Shown: piece after piece, positions 24,913 through 33,729 of the stretch
How positions within the stretch are numbered: the stretch's first letter is position 1
Layout: each line of letters starts with the position of its first letter
Assembly: GCA_964585685.1 (NCBI GenBank)
Contig: CAZPEP010000019.1
Location: forward strand, 1-49,741
Reading direction: 5' to 3'
Length of the DNA: 49,741 nt
Source: JALHVH01 sp964585685
Lineage (GTDB): Bacteria > Acidobacteriota > Aminicenantia > Aminicenantales > Saccharicenantaceae
Made by a program: the position numbers and the translations under genes
The notes under the pieces: generated by a model
Told to the model about the DNA's origin: nothing
Databases searched by the model: none
What the model saw: the letters and a program-made list of their open reading frames with translations, nothing else

Positions 24913-26283
24913 TCACCGGGTTCCCGACGGATCCACATAAACCTTACCGTCCTTCATGACGAACCGGATGTTGTCCAGAACCCGGATGTCTTTTTCGAGG
25001 TTTCCCTCGACGGCGATGATATCGGCGAAAGCGCCCTTCTTGATGACGCCGATCTTGTCCTCCAGGCGCAGTTGCCTGGCCGCGTTGATGGAGGTCGTTT
25101 TGAGAATATCGAGAACGCCCATCCCGCATTCGGCGTAGGCAAAGAGGACCTTCTTGGCGCCCTGGCCCTGGGGCATGTTGAGATCGATGTAGTCATCCGA
25201 ACCGGAGGCAATGGTGATGCCGTTTTTCATAAGCCGCTGGAGGACATCCCGGGATCGCTCTTGCATGGATTGAAATTGTTTCTTGATGACGTCCTTGTCG
25301 GCTTCTCCGCTGATCTCCATGTACCGCGCGAAACAGTCCGAGGACAGGAGCGTCGGAACGACGAAGATGTTCTTTTCCTTGAGAAGCTGAATGGTCTCGT
25401 CGCTGACGGAGTAGGCATGTTCGATGCTGTCGACGCCGGCAAGGGCGGCGTCACGGATGGATTTTTCCGAGACCGCATGGGCGGCGACCCGAAGGCCATA
25501 CCGATGGGCTTCTTTGACGATCGCGGCCATTTCTTCGACGGATAAGCGGGCGATATTGGGAGCGTTGTCCGCGTAGATCTTGATCAGGTTCACCCGCATG
25601 GTGAGGTTTTCCCTCACGGCGGCGACGGCGTCATCCACGCCCCGGACAATCCTGTAATCATCGTTGACCAGGGGAAGATGTTTGTAGATCAGGCCGGGGA
25701 GCTGTCCCCCCTCGGCGCTCAATCCGGGGCCGGACACTCTCATCCTGCAGCCGGCGACGCTTCCGTCTTCGATGGCCTGCCGCAGGGCGATATCGGCGAA
25801 CTGCCCGCTGTTGCCGAGATCCTGGACCGTGGTGATGCCGGCCTCGAGGAACGTTTTGGCCCGGGCCGCGCCGTGGAGGGCCCGGAGCGCATCGCCTTCG
25901 AATACGAGAGAGGCGACGCTTTCTGCGGAAAGCCCGCTTCCCTGGCGACCGATCTTTTCCAGGAACAGAAGATGGGTATGGCAATCTATGAGACCCGGCA
26001 GAACGGTGTACCTGCCGAGGTCGATGACGTTCGCGCCCTTCGGGTCCTGCATCGAGGCGTCGACGCTCACGACCCGGTTCTTCTGAACCGTGATGTACTG
26101 ATTATCCAGGAAAACCCCGTTTTCGCTGTCGAACAGCCTGCCCGCCTTGATGATGGTCGTTTGGGACGCCTCGTCCTTTTGGGCGAAGGCCAGGGTATTC
26201 AAGGCCGCGGCCGCCGACAGAACAAGAAGGAATGTCAAGAAAAGCCAGCTTATTGAAGGGCTCAGGATTCGATGATGTCTCAT
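24913..26283 (-). CDS. Exported amidohydrolase (imidazolonepropionase/prolidase-like)
   Basis: The 456-aa protein has an N-terminal hydrophobic signal (about 10-35, cut near AFAQ) and a complete amidohydrolase site: PGLIDCHTH with His102 and His104, NLIKIYAD supplying the Lys, VAAHAVSE and SIEHAY with two His, and ASGSDDYID with the Asp. Related proteins hydrolyse N-acyl amino acids or Xaa-Pro/Xaa-Arg dipeptides using one or two metal ions. It is the last gene of a four-gene minus-strand operon; the 21-base gap to the previous gene contains AAAGGAG. Substrate unknown, a modified or proline-containing dipeptide being the most likely. Confidence 0.85.
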   Translation of the reverse strand: MRHHRILSPSISWLFLTFLLVLSAAAALNTLAFAQKDEASQTTIIKAGRLFDSENGVFLDNQYITVQKNRVVSVDASMQDPKGANVIDLGRYTVLPGLIDCHTHLLFLEKIGRQGSGLSAESVASLVFEGDALRALHGAARAKTFLEAGITTVQDLGNSGQFADIALRQAIEDGSVAGCRMRVSGPGLSAEGGQLPGLIYKHLPLVNDDYRIVRGVDDAVAAVRENLTMRVNLIKIYADNAPNIARLSVEEMAAIVKEAHRYGLRVAAHAVSEKSIRDAALAGVDSIEHAYSVSDETIQLLKEKNIFVVPTLLSSDCFARYMEISGEADKDVIKKQFQSMQERSRDVLQRLMKNGITIASGSDDYIDLNMPQGQGAKKVLFAYAECGMGVLDILKTTSINAARQLRLEDKIGVIKKGAFADIIAVEGNLEKDIRVLDNIRFVMKDGKVYVDPSGTR

Positions 26284-26304
26284 GGTCGGGCTCCTTTAAA
26301 TCGG

Positions 26305-27585
26305 CTAATCATTCTCCTCGAATTTTTTCAGCAGCTCCGTATATTTGTTGGACAGGTCGACGGATCTTCCGTCGATAAAGACTTTCTTGATTTGCGTCCG
26401 CCGGTCGAGGATGTCCCCGTCGGCGAGAACGATGTTGGCCGCTTTCCCCGGCTCCAGGCTGCCCATGATATCAGCGACACCGAGGATTTCGGCCGGATAG
26501 ATCGTCACGCTTTTCAAGGCTTCGGTCTTGTCCAGGCCGAACGCGGCCGCTTTGGACGCCTGGTACGGAAGATCGATGCAGAACGGTGGCAGGTATCTAT
26601 CCGAGGCCAACGCGAACTTCACGCCGGCTTTCTGGAGCTCGGCCGGCAAGCGATAGCGGGCGTCATAGCCGTCCTCCCAATTCGAGGGAAAATTGTACAT
26701 GTTCGAGAGGATGACGGGGATGCCGGCCTCCTTGATCTCCTTGGCCGCTTTCCAGGCTTCCTCGGCGCCGAGGAATATAGCGTTGAGTTTTTCCTCTTTT
26801 ACGAGCTTTATGGCCGCCTTGATCTCGTCCTCGCTGCCGACATCGAACATTACGGAAAGCTGTCCGTTGATCACGGGAAGAAGGAATTCCAGCGATTCGT
26901 CAAATTCCGGCCGGGTCATCGCGGGATTGTTTTCGGAGGCTTTTTTGTTCTTCTGATAGACGCGGGCGTTTTCCAGAATTTCCTTCAGCTCTTTTGCCAG
27001 ATCGTCCGGCTTTCCCCCAGGCGCCATGCTCCCGCCGATGAATTGGGGCGCGGCCTGGAAATAGATGCGCATGAACGCGGGGCTCTTGACGATCATGTCC
27101 TCAACGATCCGCCCGTTCAACCGGATGATGCCGCTTTGGCCGGCGATGAACGGACCGGAGGGTACAACGTGGGCGGCCGTTATCCCGCTTGCCCGGGCAA
27201 TGGGGACATGTACGGAATCCATGTGAAGCGCGTCCGAGATCCGGAGCTGCGGATTGATCCGACCGATCTCCGAGGAATCGACCGTGGCGGCGACGTTGGA
27301 TATTTCGTTCAGGCCCAGGCTGGTGCAGGAATCGATCATGCCGGGATAGGCGCTCAGGCCGGCGGCTTCGATGATTTCCGCGCCTTCCGGAACGGCCAGG
27401 TTCCGGCCGACGGCTTCGATCCGTCCGTTGCGGACCAGAATCATCCCCGCCGAGATCTCCTCCCCGACGACGGGAATGATCCGGGCCCCCCTGATAACGA
27501 AAAGCCCAGGCTCTTTTTCCGCCGCCGCTCCGGCCAGACAGAAGAGAGCCAGGACAAGAACACCGATCATGGAATTCTTCATCAT
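26305..27585 (-). CDS. Amidohydrolase-fold protein lacking the metal-binding HxH
   Basis: The 426-aa protein carries a signal peptide (1-22) and the typical N- and C-terminal strands of the amidohydrolase fold (FVIRGARIIPVVGEEI..., GSLEPGKAANIVLADGDILDRRTQIKKVFIDG). At the HxH position it has PGMIDSCTSLGL, with Cys87 and Ser89 instead of histidines. Later metal His and Asp motifs are not apparent either. It is therefore predicted to be catalytically dead or to use another mechanism. It follows the active homologue by one base (stop, G, ATG) with AAGGAG upstream, so both are made together and may form a complex. Confidence 0.8.
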   Translation of the reverse strand: MMKNSMIGVLVLALFCLAGAAAEKEPGLFVIRGARIIPVVGEEISAGMILVRNGRIEAVGRNLAVPEGAEIIEAAGLSAYPGMIDSCTSLGLNEISNVAATVDSSEIGRINPQLRISDALHMDSVHVPIARASGITAAHVVPSGPFIAGQSGIIRLNGRIVEDMIVKSPAFMRIYFQAAPQFIGGSMAPGGKPDDLAKELKEILENARVYQKNKKASENNPAMTRPEFDESLEFLLPVINGQLSVMFDVGSEDEIKAAIKLVKEEKLNAIFLGAEEAWKAAKEIKEAGIPVILSNMYNFPSNWEDGYDARYRLPAELQKAGVKFALASDRYLPPFCIDLPYQASKAAAFGLDKTEALKSVTIYPAEILGVADIMGSLEPGKAANIVLADGDILDRRTQIKKVFIDGRSVDLSNKYTELLKKFEEND

Positions 27586-27586
27586 C

Positions 27587-28897
27587 TCAACTCTCCTTCT
27601 TGATCTTGTCTTTTTCCGTGGCGGCGCTTTTTTTCTCTTGCCTTTCCTTCATGTCCTGATCACGGTCGAAGTAGACTTCTCCCTCGATGATCGTCATCTC
27701 GCATCGCGTATAGGAATCCATGGGATGCTTGTTGAAAATGGCCACGTCGCCGTGCTTGCCGGCTTCCAGGCTGCCGGCGATCTTGTCCACGCCGAGTTGG
27801 ATGGCCGGATTGATCGTGATCAGTTTCAGCGCCTCGTCGGCGGACAGCCCGCCGAACTTCATCGTCTTGGCCGCTTCGTTGAACATGTATTGCATCTGGG
27901 GACCGCCGTCCGAATTGAGGGAGACGAGAACGCCTTTTTTCGCGCAGGCGGCCGCGTTGGTGGCAATCCCATCGGCGGTTTCCAGCTTGTAGGACCAGCT
28001 GTCCGTGAAGACCGATATCCCGATTTCGGCGGCGGCCAGCTCCTTGGCGATCTTGAACGCTTCGGAGGCATGATCCAGACAAGCGATCTTGAATCCGAGT
28101 TCCCTGGAGAGACGGACCATCTCCAGAGTTTCGTCGGCCCGATAGGTATGGCACCGGACCAGGAGCTTGCCCCTCAAGACGTCCGCCAGTGCCTCCAGGC
28201 GCAGGTCTTTCCTGGGGGGAAGTAAAAAGCCTGCGGGCTTCTTGGCGCTTTTGGCGGTCCTATAACGGTCCCATTCCTCTATGTAGTTCCTGGCCTTCAG
28301 AAGTTCCCGCCGGACGATGGCGGCGACGCCCATCCTGGATTTGGGATAGCGCGAAGTGGGAGGATTATAATAGGACTGTTTGATGTTCTCGCCCTGGGCG
28401 AATTTGATGGTCGGGAAGGCTTGGGGAACGATCATTTCCTCGGCGGTTTTGCCCCATTTCATCTTGAGCGTGATGTTCCGTCCGCCGATGGGATTCCCGC
28501 TGCCGTGCATGGTGTGGACCATGGTCACGCCGCCGGTCAGACAATAAAAGATCCGGGTGTCCTCCGCGTTCAGGACGTCGGTCACACGGACCTCGGGCGT
28601 GATGGTTTCTCCCATTTCGTTGACTTCGGTCAAGCCGATATGCGTGTGGGAGTCAAACAGGCCAGGAACAGCATATTTCCCCGCGGCGTCGACGATACGA
28701 ACGCCTTTGGGGGCCTCGATGTTCTCGCCAATCTCCTTGATGGTCCCTCCGAGGATCAGGATATCCGCCCCGGGAAGGGTGCCCCGGGTCACGGTCAGGA
28801 CCGTGGCGTTCTTGATTAAAAGATCCTGCGCCCCGACGAGCAGAGGGCAAAGGATCAGGGTCAGCCAAATAGCTGATCGAGTGATTTTCTTCTTCAT
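27587..28897 (-). CDS. Exported amidohydrolase with intact metal site
   Basis: The 436-aa protein starts at 28897 (MKKKITRS), whose ATG overlaps the previous gene's TGA; a longer frame to 29203 runs inside that gene. Signal peptide to about residue 23 (LLVGAQ). Metal-site motifs: FDSHTH with His84 and His86, LVRCHTYRA, CLDHASEA and SLNSDGG. Insertions around residues 150-210 (FAQGENIKQSYYN... RNYIEEWDRYRTAKSAKK) resemble a subgroup of amidohydrolases found in pairs or triplets. The C-terminus is charged (KKSAATEKDKIKKES). It sits between two homologues that lack the metal ligands, so it is probably the catalytic member of the set. Confidence 0.85.
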   Translation of the reverse strand: MKKKITRSAIWLTLILCPLLVGAQDLLIKNATVLTVTRGTLPGADILILGGTIKEIGENIEAPKGVRIVDAAGKYAVPGLFDSHTHIGLTEVNEMGETITPEVRVTDVLNAEDTRIFYCLTGGVTMVHTMHGSGNPIGGRNITLKMKWGKTAEEMIVPQAFPTIKFAQGENIKQSYYNPPTSRYPKSRMGVAAIVRRELLKARNYIEEWDRYRTAKSAKKPAGFLLPPRKDLRLEALADVLRGKLLVRCHTYRADETLEMVRLSRELGFKIACLDHASEAFKIAKELAAAEIGISVFTDSWSYKLETADGIATNAAACAKKGVLVSLNSDGGPQMQYMFNEAAKTMKFGGLSADEALKLITINPAIQLGVDKIAGSLEAGKHGDVAIFNKHPMDSYTRCEMTIIEGEVYFDRDQDMKERQEKKSAATEKDKIKKES

Positions 28898-30519
28898 CGG
28901 TACCCCCCACCGTCCGTTTTCTCCGGCACGCGTTCGGCCTTGAGTTCCGCTTTCCCTGAGGAATAGAACAAGGTTCCTTCCAACGTATCTTTCGTGGCTT
29001 TCCCGGTGAACGTCAGGGTCGTATCTTTGCCCGCGCTGGGGACGGTGACGGAAAACGACAGGCTTTCGTCTCCCGCCTTTCCGTCCTTGATATCCCAGGC
29101 TTTCTCTCCGGCCGTCAGTTTTCCGGTGACGGCGCCTTTTTCCTGCTTGAGCTCCAGCGAAACCTCGGAGACTCCCTCGAGGCCCGTGATGGAACCCTTC
29201 CATTTTCCCGAGACCCCCGGCTGAGCGCTTTCTTTCTTATCTTCCTTGATTTCGAATCTCCGGCCGTCGACGAACACCTGTTTCACCCGTGTCGTTTCCT
29301 TAAAGATCTCTCCGCCGGCCAGGACGATATTGGCGATCTTCCCCGGCTCGATGGTTCCCAGCTGGCTGTCGACTCCGAGAAACCGGGCGGGGTGGATCGT
29401 CAAGGCCTTCAGGGCGGTTTCCTCGGCCAGCCCGGCTTTGATGGCCTTGCGGACCTGGGTCAGGAAATCAACTCCCTTCTCCAGGCCGTACGATGTCATT
29501 GCAAAAACGATGCCGGCTTCGCTCAGCTTGGCGGCGTTCGCCGGATAGATCTCTTTTTCCGCTTTTTCCCGGGAGTCCTTTCCTTTCTGGCTGTAGATGC
29601 TGGAATATGGGGGGCTGAAATTCACGGTCAGAAGCAGGGGAACTCCCGATGTTTTCAGCGTGTCCGCCACCCTCCAGGCTTCGGATGCCCCGGCGATCAA
29701 CCCCTGGATGCTGCATTCGGCGATCAGACGCAAGGCCCGCTTAATGTCCTCCTGGTTGTCGCAGGCGAAGATCATCGGCTTATTCCCATGAAGATAGGGG
29801 GTCAGCGTTTCGAGAAACGGGTCATACACGGGCCGGCGAACGCCTTTCCCCCACTTGGCCAGACTTTCCTTGTTCGATTGGTAGTAAGCCGCATCCAGGC
29901 AGAGCTGCCTGATGAACGCCTGGACGCCCATGGCCGTCGTCGGGTACGTGCCGCGTCCACCGGTAAAGCCGACATGAAGAGCGACCGGGTTTTGGATGAC
30001 CATCTCGGCCGGGCTCTTGCCGTTCAAGTTCAACAGAACGCTCTGGCCGGAAAAAAATCTTTGTTGCGGGACAACAAGGGCCGTTAGGATCCCCCCCTTG
30101 TGGCACGTGTCCCTTTCGGCGTCGCCGGGATTGAGATGTTGGAAGGCCATGAAATCCGGGTTGCGCCCGCTCACCCTGTTGGACGGGGGGACATTTCCGA
30201 AGAGTTCGTTCGAATCCGGCTGCGGTTCCGGAGGGATTTGAACGAAGATGGAAGAATACGCATCGATGAATCCGGGGTAAGCGACCAATCCTTTGCCGTC
30301 GATGACCTCGACGTCCTCCGGAATGAGAACCTTGGCCCTGGCGCCCAGGGCCTCGATGAGACCGTTCCTCATGATGATGACCCCGTCGTCGATAGGGGCC
30401 CCGGAAACGGGGACGATCCGGCAGCCGACGACGGCATAGGCCGGTTCCCACTCCGCATAGGCGGCTATGACAAGCCCTGCAAGGAGCCATAAAAGAATGA
30501 ACCCATGTTTGATTTTCAT
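28894..30519 (-). CDS. Amidohydrolase-fold protein without HxH, with beta C-terminal domain
   Basis: First gene of the operon; 541 aa with signal peptide (1-22). The amidohydrolase fold is recognisable (AVVGCRIVPVSGAPIDDGVIIMRNGLIEALG; LGTIEPGKIANIVLAGGE), but the metal site reads PGFIDAYSS, with Tyr88 and Ser90 replacing histidines. About residues 415-541 form an extra beta-rich domain (SGKWKGSITGLEGVSEVSLEL... LTFTGKATKDTLEGTLFYSSGKAELKAERV) like the lipocalin-like tails common on secreted Acidobacteriota proteins. AAAGGAGG precedes the ATG. Probably non-catalytic, perhaps a binding or scaffold partner of the active homologue. Confidence 0.8.
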   Translation of the reverse strand: MKIKHGFILLWLLAGLVIAAYAEWEPAYAVVGCRIVPVSGAPIDDGVIIMRNGLIEALGARAKVLIPEDVEVIDGKGLVAYPGFIDAYSSIFVQIPPEPQPDSNELFGNVPPSNRVSGRNPDFMAFQHLNPGDAERDTCHKGGILTALVVPQQRFFSGQSVLLNLNGKSPAEMVIQNPVALHVGFTGGRGTYPTTAMGVQAFIRQLCLDAAYYQSNKESLAKWGKGVRRPVYDPFLETLTPYLHGNKPMIFACDNQEDIKRALRLIAECSIQGLIAGASEAWRVADTLKTSGVPLLLTVNFSPPYSSIYSQKGKDSREKAEKEIYPANAAKLSEAGIVFAMTSYGLEKGVDFLTQVRKAIKAGLAEETALKALTIHPARFLGVDSQLGTIEPGKIANIVLAGGEIFKETTRVKQVFVDGRRFEIKEDKKESAQPGVSGKWKGSITGLEGVSEVSLELKQEKGAVTGKLTAGEKAWDIKDGKAGDESLSFSVTVPSAGKDTTLTFTGKATKDTLEGTLFYSSGKAELKAERVPEKTDGGGYR

Positions 30520-30590
30520 GATCCTCCTTTATCTGACCGCCGGGATCGAAGGAAGCCAAGAAAAATATCATTTCATTGTCTGGAGGATAT

Positions 30591-30612
30591 TATATTATAA
30601 TACATAAATATA
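30591..30612. promoter_or_regulatory. Divergent promoter region with AT-rich palindrome (operator site C)
   Basis: Between the minus-strand amidohydrolase operon and the plus-strand por operon the 20-mer TATTATAATACATAAATATA (30593-30612) matches site D in 19 of 20 bases and site A in 16 of 20. For the plus strand TTGTCT (30577-30582), a 16-base spacer and TAATAC give a weak promoter over the motif. A single bound regulator could control both operons. Confidence 0.65.
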
Positions 30613-30670
30613 TAATAGATGATAAACTCAAGTGATGATTTCCTTCAAGATCGGAATCGGGAGGACCCAT

Positions 30671-31246
30671 ATGCCATCTTATTTTGAGATCCGCTGGCAC
30701 GGGCGCGGAGGACAGGGAACGGTGACCGGCGCCAAGACGCTGGCCGAAGCCGTCCAGGGAACCGGGAAGTACGTCACGGCTTTTCCGGAATACGGCCCGG
30801 AGCGCCGCGGTGCGCCGGTCAGGGCCTTCAACCGTTTCGCGGACGACAAGGTCCGCACCCACACGCCCGTCCAGGTTCCGGATCTGGTCATCGTCGTGGA
30901 TCCCACGCTGATCGGCAATCCCCAACTCATCGAGGGCGTCCAGGACCGGGTCACGTTCATCGTCAATACCGAGAAAACCGCCGAGGAGACCAGAAAAGCG
31001 CTCGGGCTCGCCGGAAACAGGGTCTTCACCGTCCCGGCGAACAAGATCTCCCGGGAACTTTTCGGAAAAGAGATCCCCAACTCCGCCCTGCTCGGCGCCT
31101 TCGCCCGAGCCTATCCGGAGATCGTCTCCCTGGAACGCCTGGTCGCGGAAACCCGGCACGTCTTCGTTTCCCTGCTGGGGAAGTCCCTGGCGGAAAAGAA
31201 CATCGAAGCCGTCCAACGGGGCTTCGAGGAAGGAGACCGGGCATGA
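30671..31246 (+). CDS. porG: 2-oxoacid:ferredoxin oxidoreductase, gamma subunit
   Basis: The 191-aa protein has the gamma-domain signature EIRWHGRGGQGTVTGAKTLAEA near its start, then FPEYGPERRGAPVRAFNRF. It is one of four subunits that oxidatively decarboxylate 2-oxoacids to acyl-CoA with ferredoxin reduction. GGGAGGA five bases before the ATG at 30671 sets the start; an ATG at 30632 lacks a site. Its stop overlaps the delta start (ATGA). Gene order gamma-delta-alpha-beta is that of pyruvate and branched-chain oxidoreductases; I cannot tell pyruvate from 2-oxoisovalerate by sequence alone, so the symbol is by class only. Confidence 0.88.
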   Translation: MPSYFEIRWHGRGGQGTVTGAKTLAEAVQGTGKYVTAFPEYGPERRGAPVRAFNRFADDKVRTHTPVQVPDLVIVVDPTLIGNPQLIEGVQDRVTFIVNTEKTAEETRKALGLAGNRVFTVPANKISRELFGKEIPNSALLGAFARAYPEIVSLERLVAETRHVFVSLLGKSLAEKNIEAVQRGFEEGDRA

Positions 31247-31581
31247 AGGACTACAAAACGCTGAAAACATGGCGGGAACTCCCGGCCGGAGGCGTCATCG
31301 TCGACGCCGGCAACTCCGTCCACTACGAGACAGGGACATGGAGAACCTGGCGTCCGATCTGGACCGCGGAGCATTGCACGCACTGCCTGACCTGCTGGGT
31401 GTTCTGCCCCGAGGATTCCTTCGAACTGCGCGACCGCGCGTTCCCCAACGGCAAGACGCGGAAAGCGATCCAGGCGATCGATTATTTTCATTGCAAGGGC
31501 TGCGGGCTGTGTGTCAAAGAATGTCCCGTCAACAAGAAGGGCGCGAAGCAGGCCCTCGTCATGGAAAAAGAGGAGAAATGA
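31243..31581 (+). CDS. porD: 2-oxoacid:ferredoxin oxidoreductase, delta (ferredoxin) subunit
   Basis: The 112-aa subunit has two 4Fe-4S motifs: CTHCLTCWVFCPED and CKGCGLCVKECP, each CxxCxxCxxxCP. They pass electrons from the thiamine site to free ferredoxin. N-terminal residues (YKTLKTWRELPAGG...GTWRTWRPIW) match the usual delta subunit lead. The gene overlaps gamma by four bases and ends two bases before the alpha start. All eight cysteines are present. Confidence 0.93.
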   Translation: MKDYKTLKTWRELPAGGVIVDAGNSVHYETGTWRTWRPIWTAEHCTHCLTCWVFCPEDSFELRDRAFPNGKTRKAIQAIDYFHCKGCGLCVKECPVNKKGAKQALVMEKEEK

Positions 31582-31582
31582 G

Positions 31583-32764
31583 ATGAGCTCCCTCGTCGCC
31601 ATTACCGGAAACGGTGCCGCCGCGGAAGCCATGCGGCAGATCAATCCCGACGTCGTGGCCGCCTTCCCGATCACGCCATCGACGCAGATCGTTGAGGACT
31701 TCGCCAAGTTCCACGCCGACGGCAAGGTCACGACCGAGCTGGTCACCGTCGAAAGCGAACACAGCGCCATGTCCGCCTGCATCGGCGCCGCGGCGGCCGG
31801 CGGCCGGGTCATGACGGCCACGTCCTCCTGCGGCCTCGCCCTGATGTGGGAAATGCTTTACGTCGCGGCCAGCATGCGCCAGCCCGTGGTCATGACCCTC
31901 GTCAACCGCGCCCTGTCCGGGCCGATCAACATCCACTGCGACCACGCCGACGCCATGGGATGCCGGGACTCCGGATGGATCCAGATCTTCTCCGAGAACA
32001 ACCAGGAAGTCTATGACAACCTGATCATGGCTCCACGTATCGCTGAGCACCTGGACATCCGGTTGCCGGTGATGGTCTGCATGGACGGATTCATCATCTC
32101 CCACTGCATCGAAACGATGCGCCTGGAGGAGGACGCCAAGGTCAGAGACTTCGTCGGGGGATTCACGCCCGTCCATCCCCTGCTGGATACGGACCATCCC
32201 GTGAGCTGGGGCGGGCTGGACCTTCAGGATTATTACATCGAGCACAAACGCGGACAGCACGAAGCCATCATGAACGCTCAAGCCGTCATCCAAGGGGTCT
32301 CGCGGGAATTCGCCGAAAAATTCGGACGAAGCTATGAACTCTTCGAATGCTACAGGCTGGACGACGCCGAGAGGGTCCTCGTCGCCATCAACTCCGTCTG
32401 CGGCGAGATCAAGGAGGTCGTCGACGAATTGCGCGCCGCCGGAGAGAAGGTTGGCCTTCTCAAAATCCGCGTGTTCCGTCCCTTTCCCTACGCGGAGATC
32501 CAGGAGGCTCTTCGGAAGGCCGGGATCGTCACCGTCCTCGACAGGATGGACAGCTTCGGCGCCTACGGGCCGCTCTTCACAGAGATCCGCGCGGCCCTCT
32601 ACGACATCGAGCCGAGGCCTTTCGTTTACGGACGGACCTACGGCCTCGGCGGCCGGGATCTGTTCATGAACGACATCCGGAATATCTTTGAGGAAAGCCG
32701 CCGCTACCTGGAGAGCGGGAGCGTCGAGAGCGTTTCCGGCTATCTGGGCGTCAGAGGAGAATGA
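31583..32764 (+). CDS. porA: 2-oxoacid:ferredoxin oxidoreductase, alpha subunit
   Basis: The 393-aa subunit has the pyrimidine-binding region AAFPITPSTQIVEDFAKF, the ESEHSAMSACIGAAAAGGRVMTATSSCGLALM segment and NRALSGPINIHCDHADAMGCRDSGWIQ, all characteristic of alpha subunits. Domain II (about 260-370) includes KVGLLKIRVFRPFPYAEI. The start at 31583 follows GAGGAG; the longer frame from 31511 overlaps the delta gene. Complete, of usual length, in-frame. Works with the beta subunit to form the thiamine diphosphate site. Confidence 0.92.
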   Translation: MSSLVAITGNGAAAEAMRQINPDVVAAFPITPSTQIVEDFAKFHADGKVTTELVTVESEHSAMSACIGAAAAGGRVMTATSSCGLALMWEMLYVAASMRQPVVMTLVNRALSGPINIHCDHADAMGCRDSGWIQIFSENNQEVYDNLIMAPRIAEHLDIRLPVMVCMDGFIISHCIETMRLEEDAKVRDFVGGFTPVHPLLDTDHPVSWGGLDLQDYYIEHKRGQHEAIMNAQAVIQGVSREFAEKFGRSYELFECYRLDDAERVLVAINSVCGEIKEVVDELRAAGEKVGLLKIRVFRPFPYAEIQEALRKAGIVTVLDRMDSFGAYGPLFTEIRAALYDIEPRPFVYGRTYGLGGRDLFMNDIRNIFEESRRYLESGSVESVSGYLGVRGE

Positions 32765-32766
32765 CC

Positions 32767-33729
32767 ATGCCGGGACTTCAGGAACTCGCCCGTAAGAAGC
32801 CGGCGTTCGCCGCCGGTCACAGAATGTGCGCGGGCTGTCCCGTGCCGATCGTCACCCGGATGCTGACCCAGGTGACCGATTACGAGATCGTCGCCGGAAA
32901 CGCCACCGGCTGTCTCGAGGTGGCCTCCTCGATCTTCCCCTATTCCGCTTGGAACATCCCCTGGATCCATACCGCGTTCGAAAACGCCGGCGCCACCATG
33001 AGCGGCGTCGAGGCCATGTACAAATCGCTAAAGCGACAAGGGAAAACCGGCCGGAAAATCAAGTTCGTCGCCTTCGGCGGCGACGGCGGCACCTACGACA
33101 TCGGCTTGCAGAGTCTTTCCGGGGCCATGGAGAGGGGGCACGATCTTGTTTATATCTGCTATGATAACGGCGCCTACATGAACACAGGCATCCAGAGAAG
33201 CAGCGCAACCCCCTTCGGCGCGTCCACCACCACCAGTCCGGCCGGAACGGTCTCCGGAGGAAAGCCTCAGTTCCCCAAGGACCTGACCTCGATCATGGTC
33301 AGCCACCACATTGATTACGTGGCCCAGGCATCCATCCATAACCCGGTCGACCTGGCCGACAAGTTGAAGAAGGCGATCGAGCTTGACGGCCCGGCGTTCA
33401 TGAATGTTCTCTGCCCCTGCGTCCCGGGCTGGCGCATCGAAGCCGATATGGCTGTCGAGGCGGCCCGCGTCGCGGTCGCCACCCGCTATTGGCCGCTCTT
33501 CGAAGTCGAGAAGGGCGTCACGAAGATCAATCACAAGCCCAAGGAGCGCATCCCGGTCACGAACTGGCTGTTCATGCAGGGCCGCTTCAAGCACCTCAAG
33601 GAGCCCCGCTGGCAGAAGAGTCTCGAGATGATCCAGGAGATGGTCGATAAGCGTTGGGATGGGCTCCTCGCCCAGGAAGCCATGGGAGCGCGGCAGCCGG
33701 GCGCCGAACCGGAAAGGAGACATGAATGA
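32767..33729 (+). CDS. porB: 2-oxoacid:ferredoxin oxidoreductase, beta subunit
   Basis: The 320-aa subunit binds thiamine diphosphate: GGDGGTYDIGLQSLSGAMERGHDLVYICYDNGAYMNTGIQRS is the diphosphate-binding region. Cysteines of the third cluster are in MCAGCPVP, NATGC and the later LCPCVPGW. TPFGASTTTSPAGTVSGGK matches pyruvate-type beta subunits. I chose the ATG at 32767, seven bases after GAGGAG; one at 32761 overlaps the alpha stop but is too close to the ribosome site. Its end overlaps the next gene by ATGA, tying the oxidoreductase to exported hydrolases. Confidence 0.92.
   Translation: MPGLQELARKKPAFAAGHRMCAGCPVPIVTRMLTQVTDYEIVAGNATGCLEVASSIFPYSAWNIPWIHTAFENAGATMSGVEAMYKSLKRQGKTGRKIKFVAFGGDGGTYDIGLQSLSGAMERGHDLVYICYDNGAYMNTGIQRSSATPFGASTTTSPAGTVSGGKPQFPKDLTSIMVSHHIDYVAQASIHNPVDLADKLKKAIELDGPAFMNVLCPCVPGWRIEADMAVEAARVAVATRYWPLFEVEKGVTKINHKPKERIPVTNWLFMQGRFKHLKEPRWQKSLEMIQEMVDKRWDGLLAQEAMGARQPGAEPERRHE

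Noticed and set aside
26272..27603. Plus-strand 443-aa frame
   Set aside because: Exactly covers an amidohydrolase-fold gene on the other strand and has no domain of its own.
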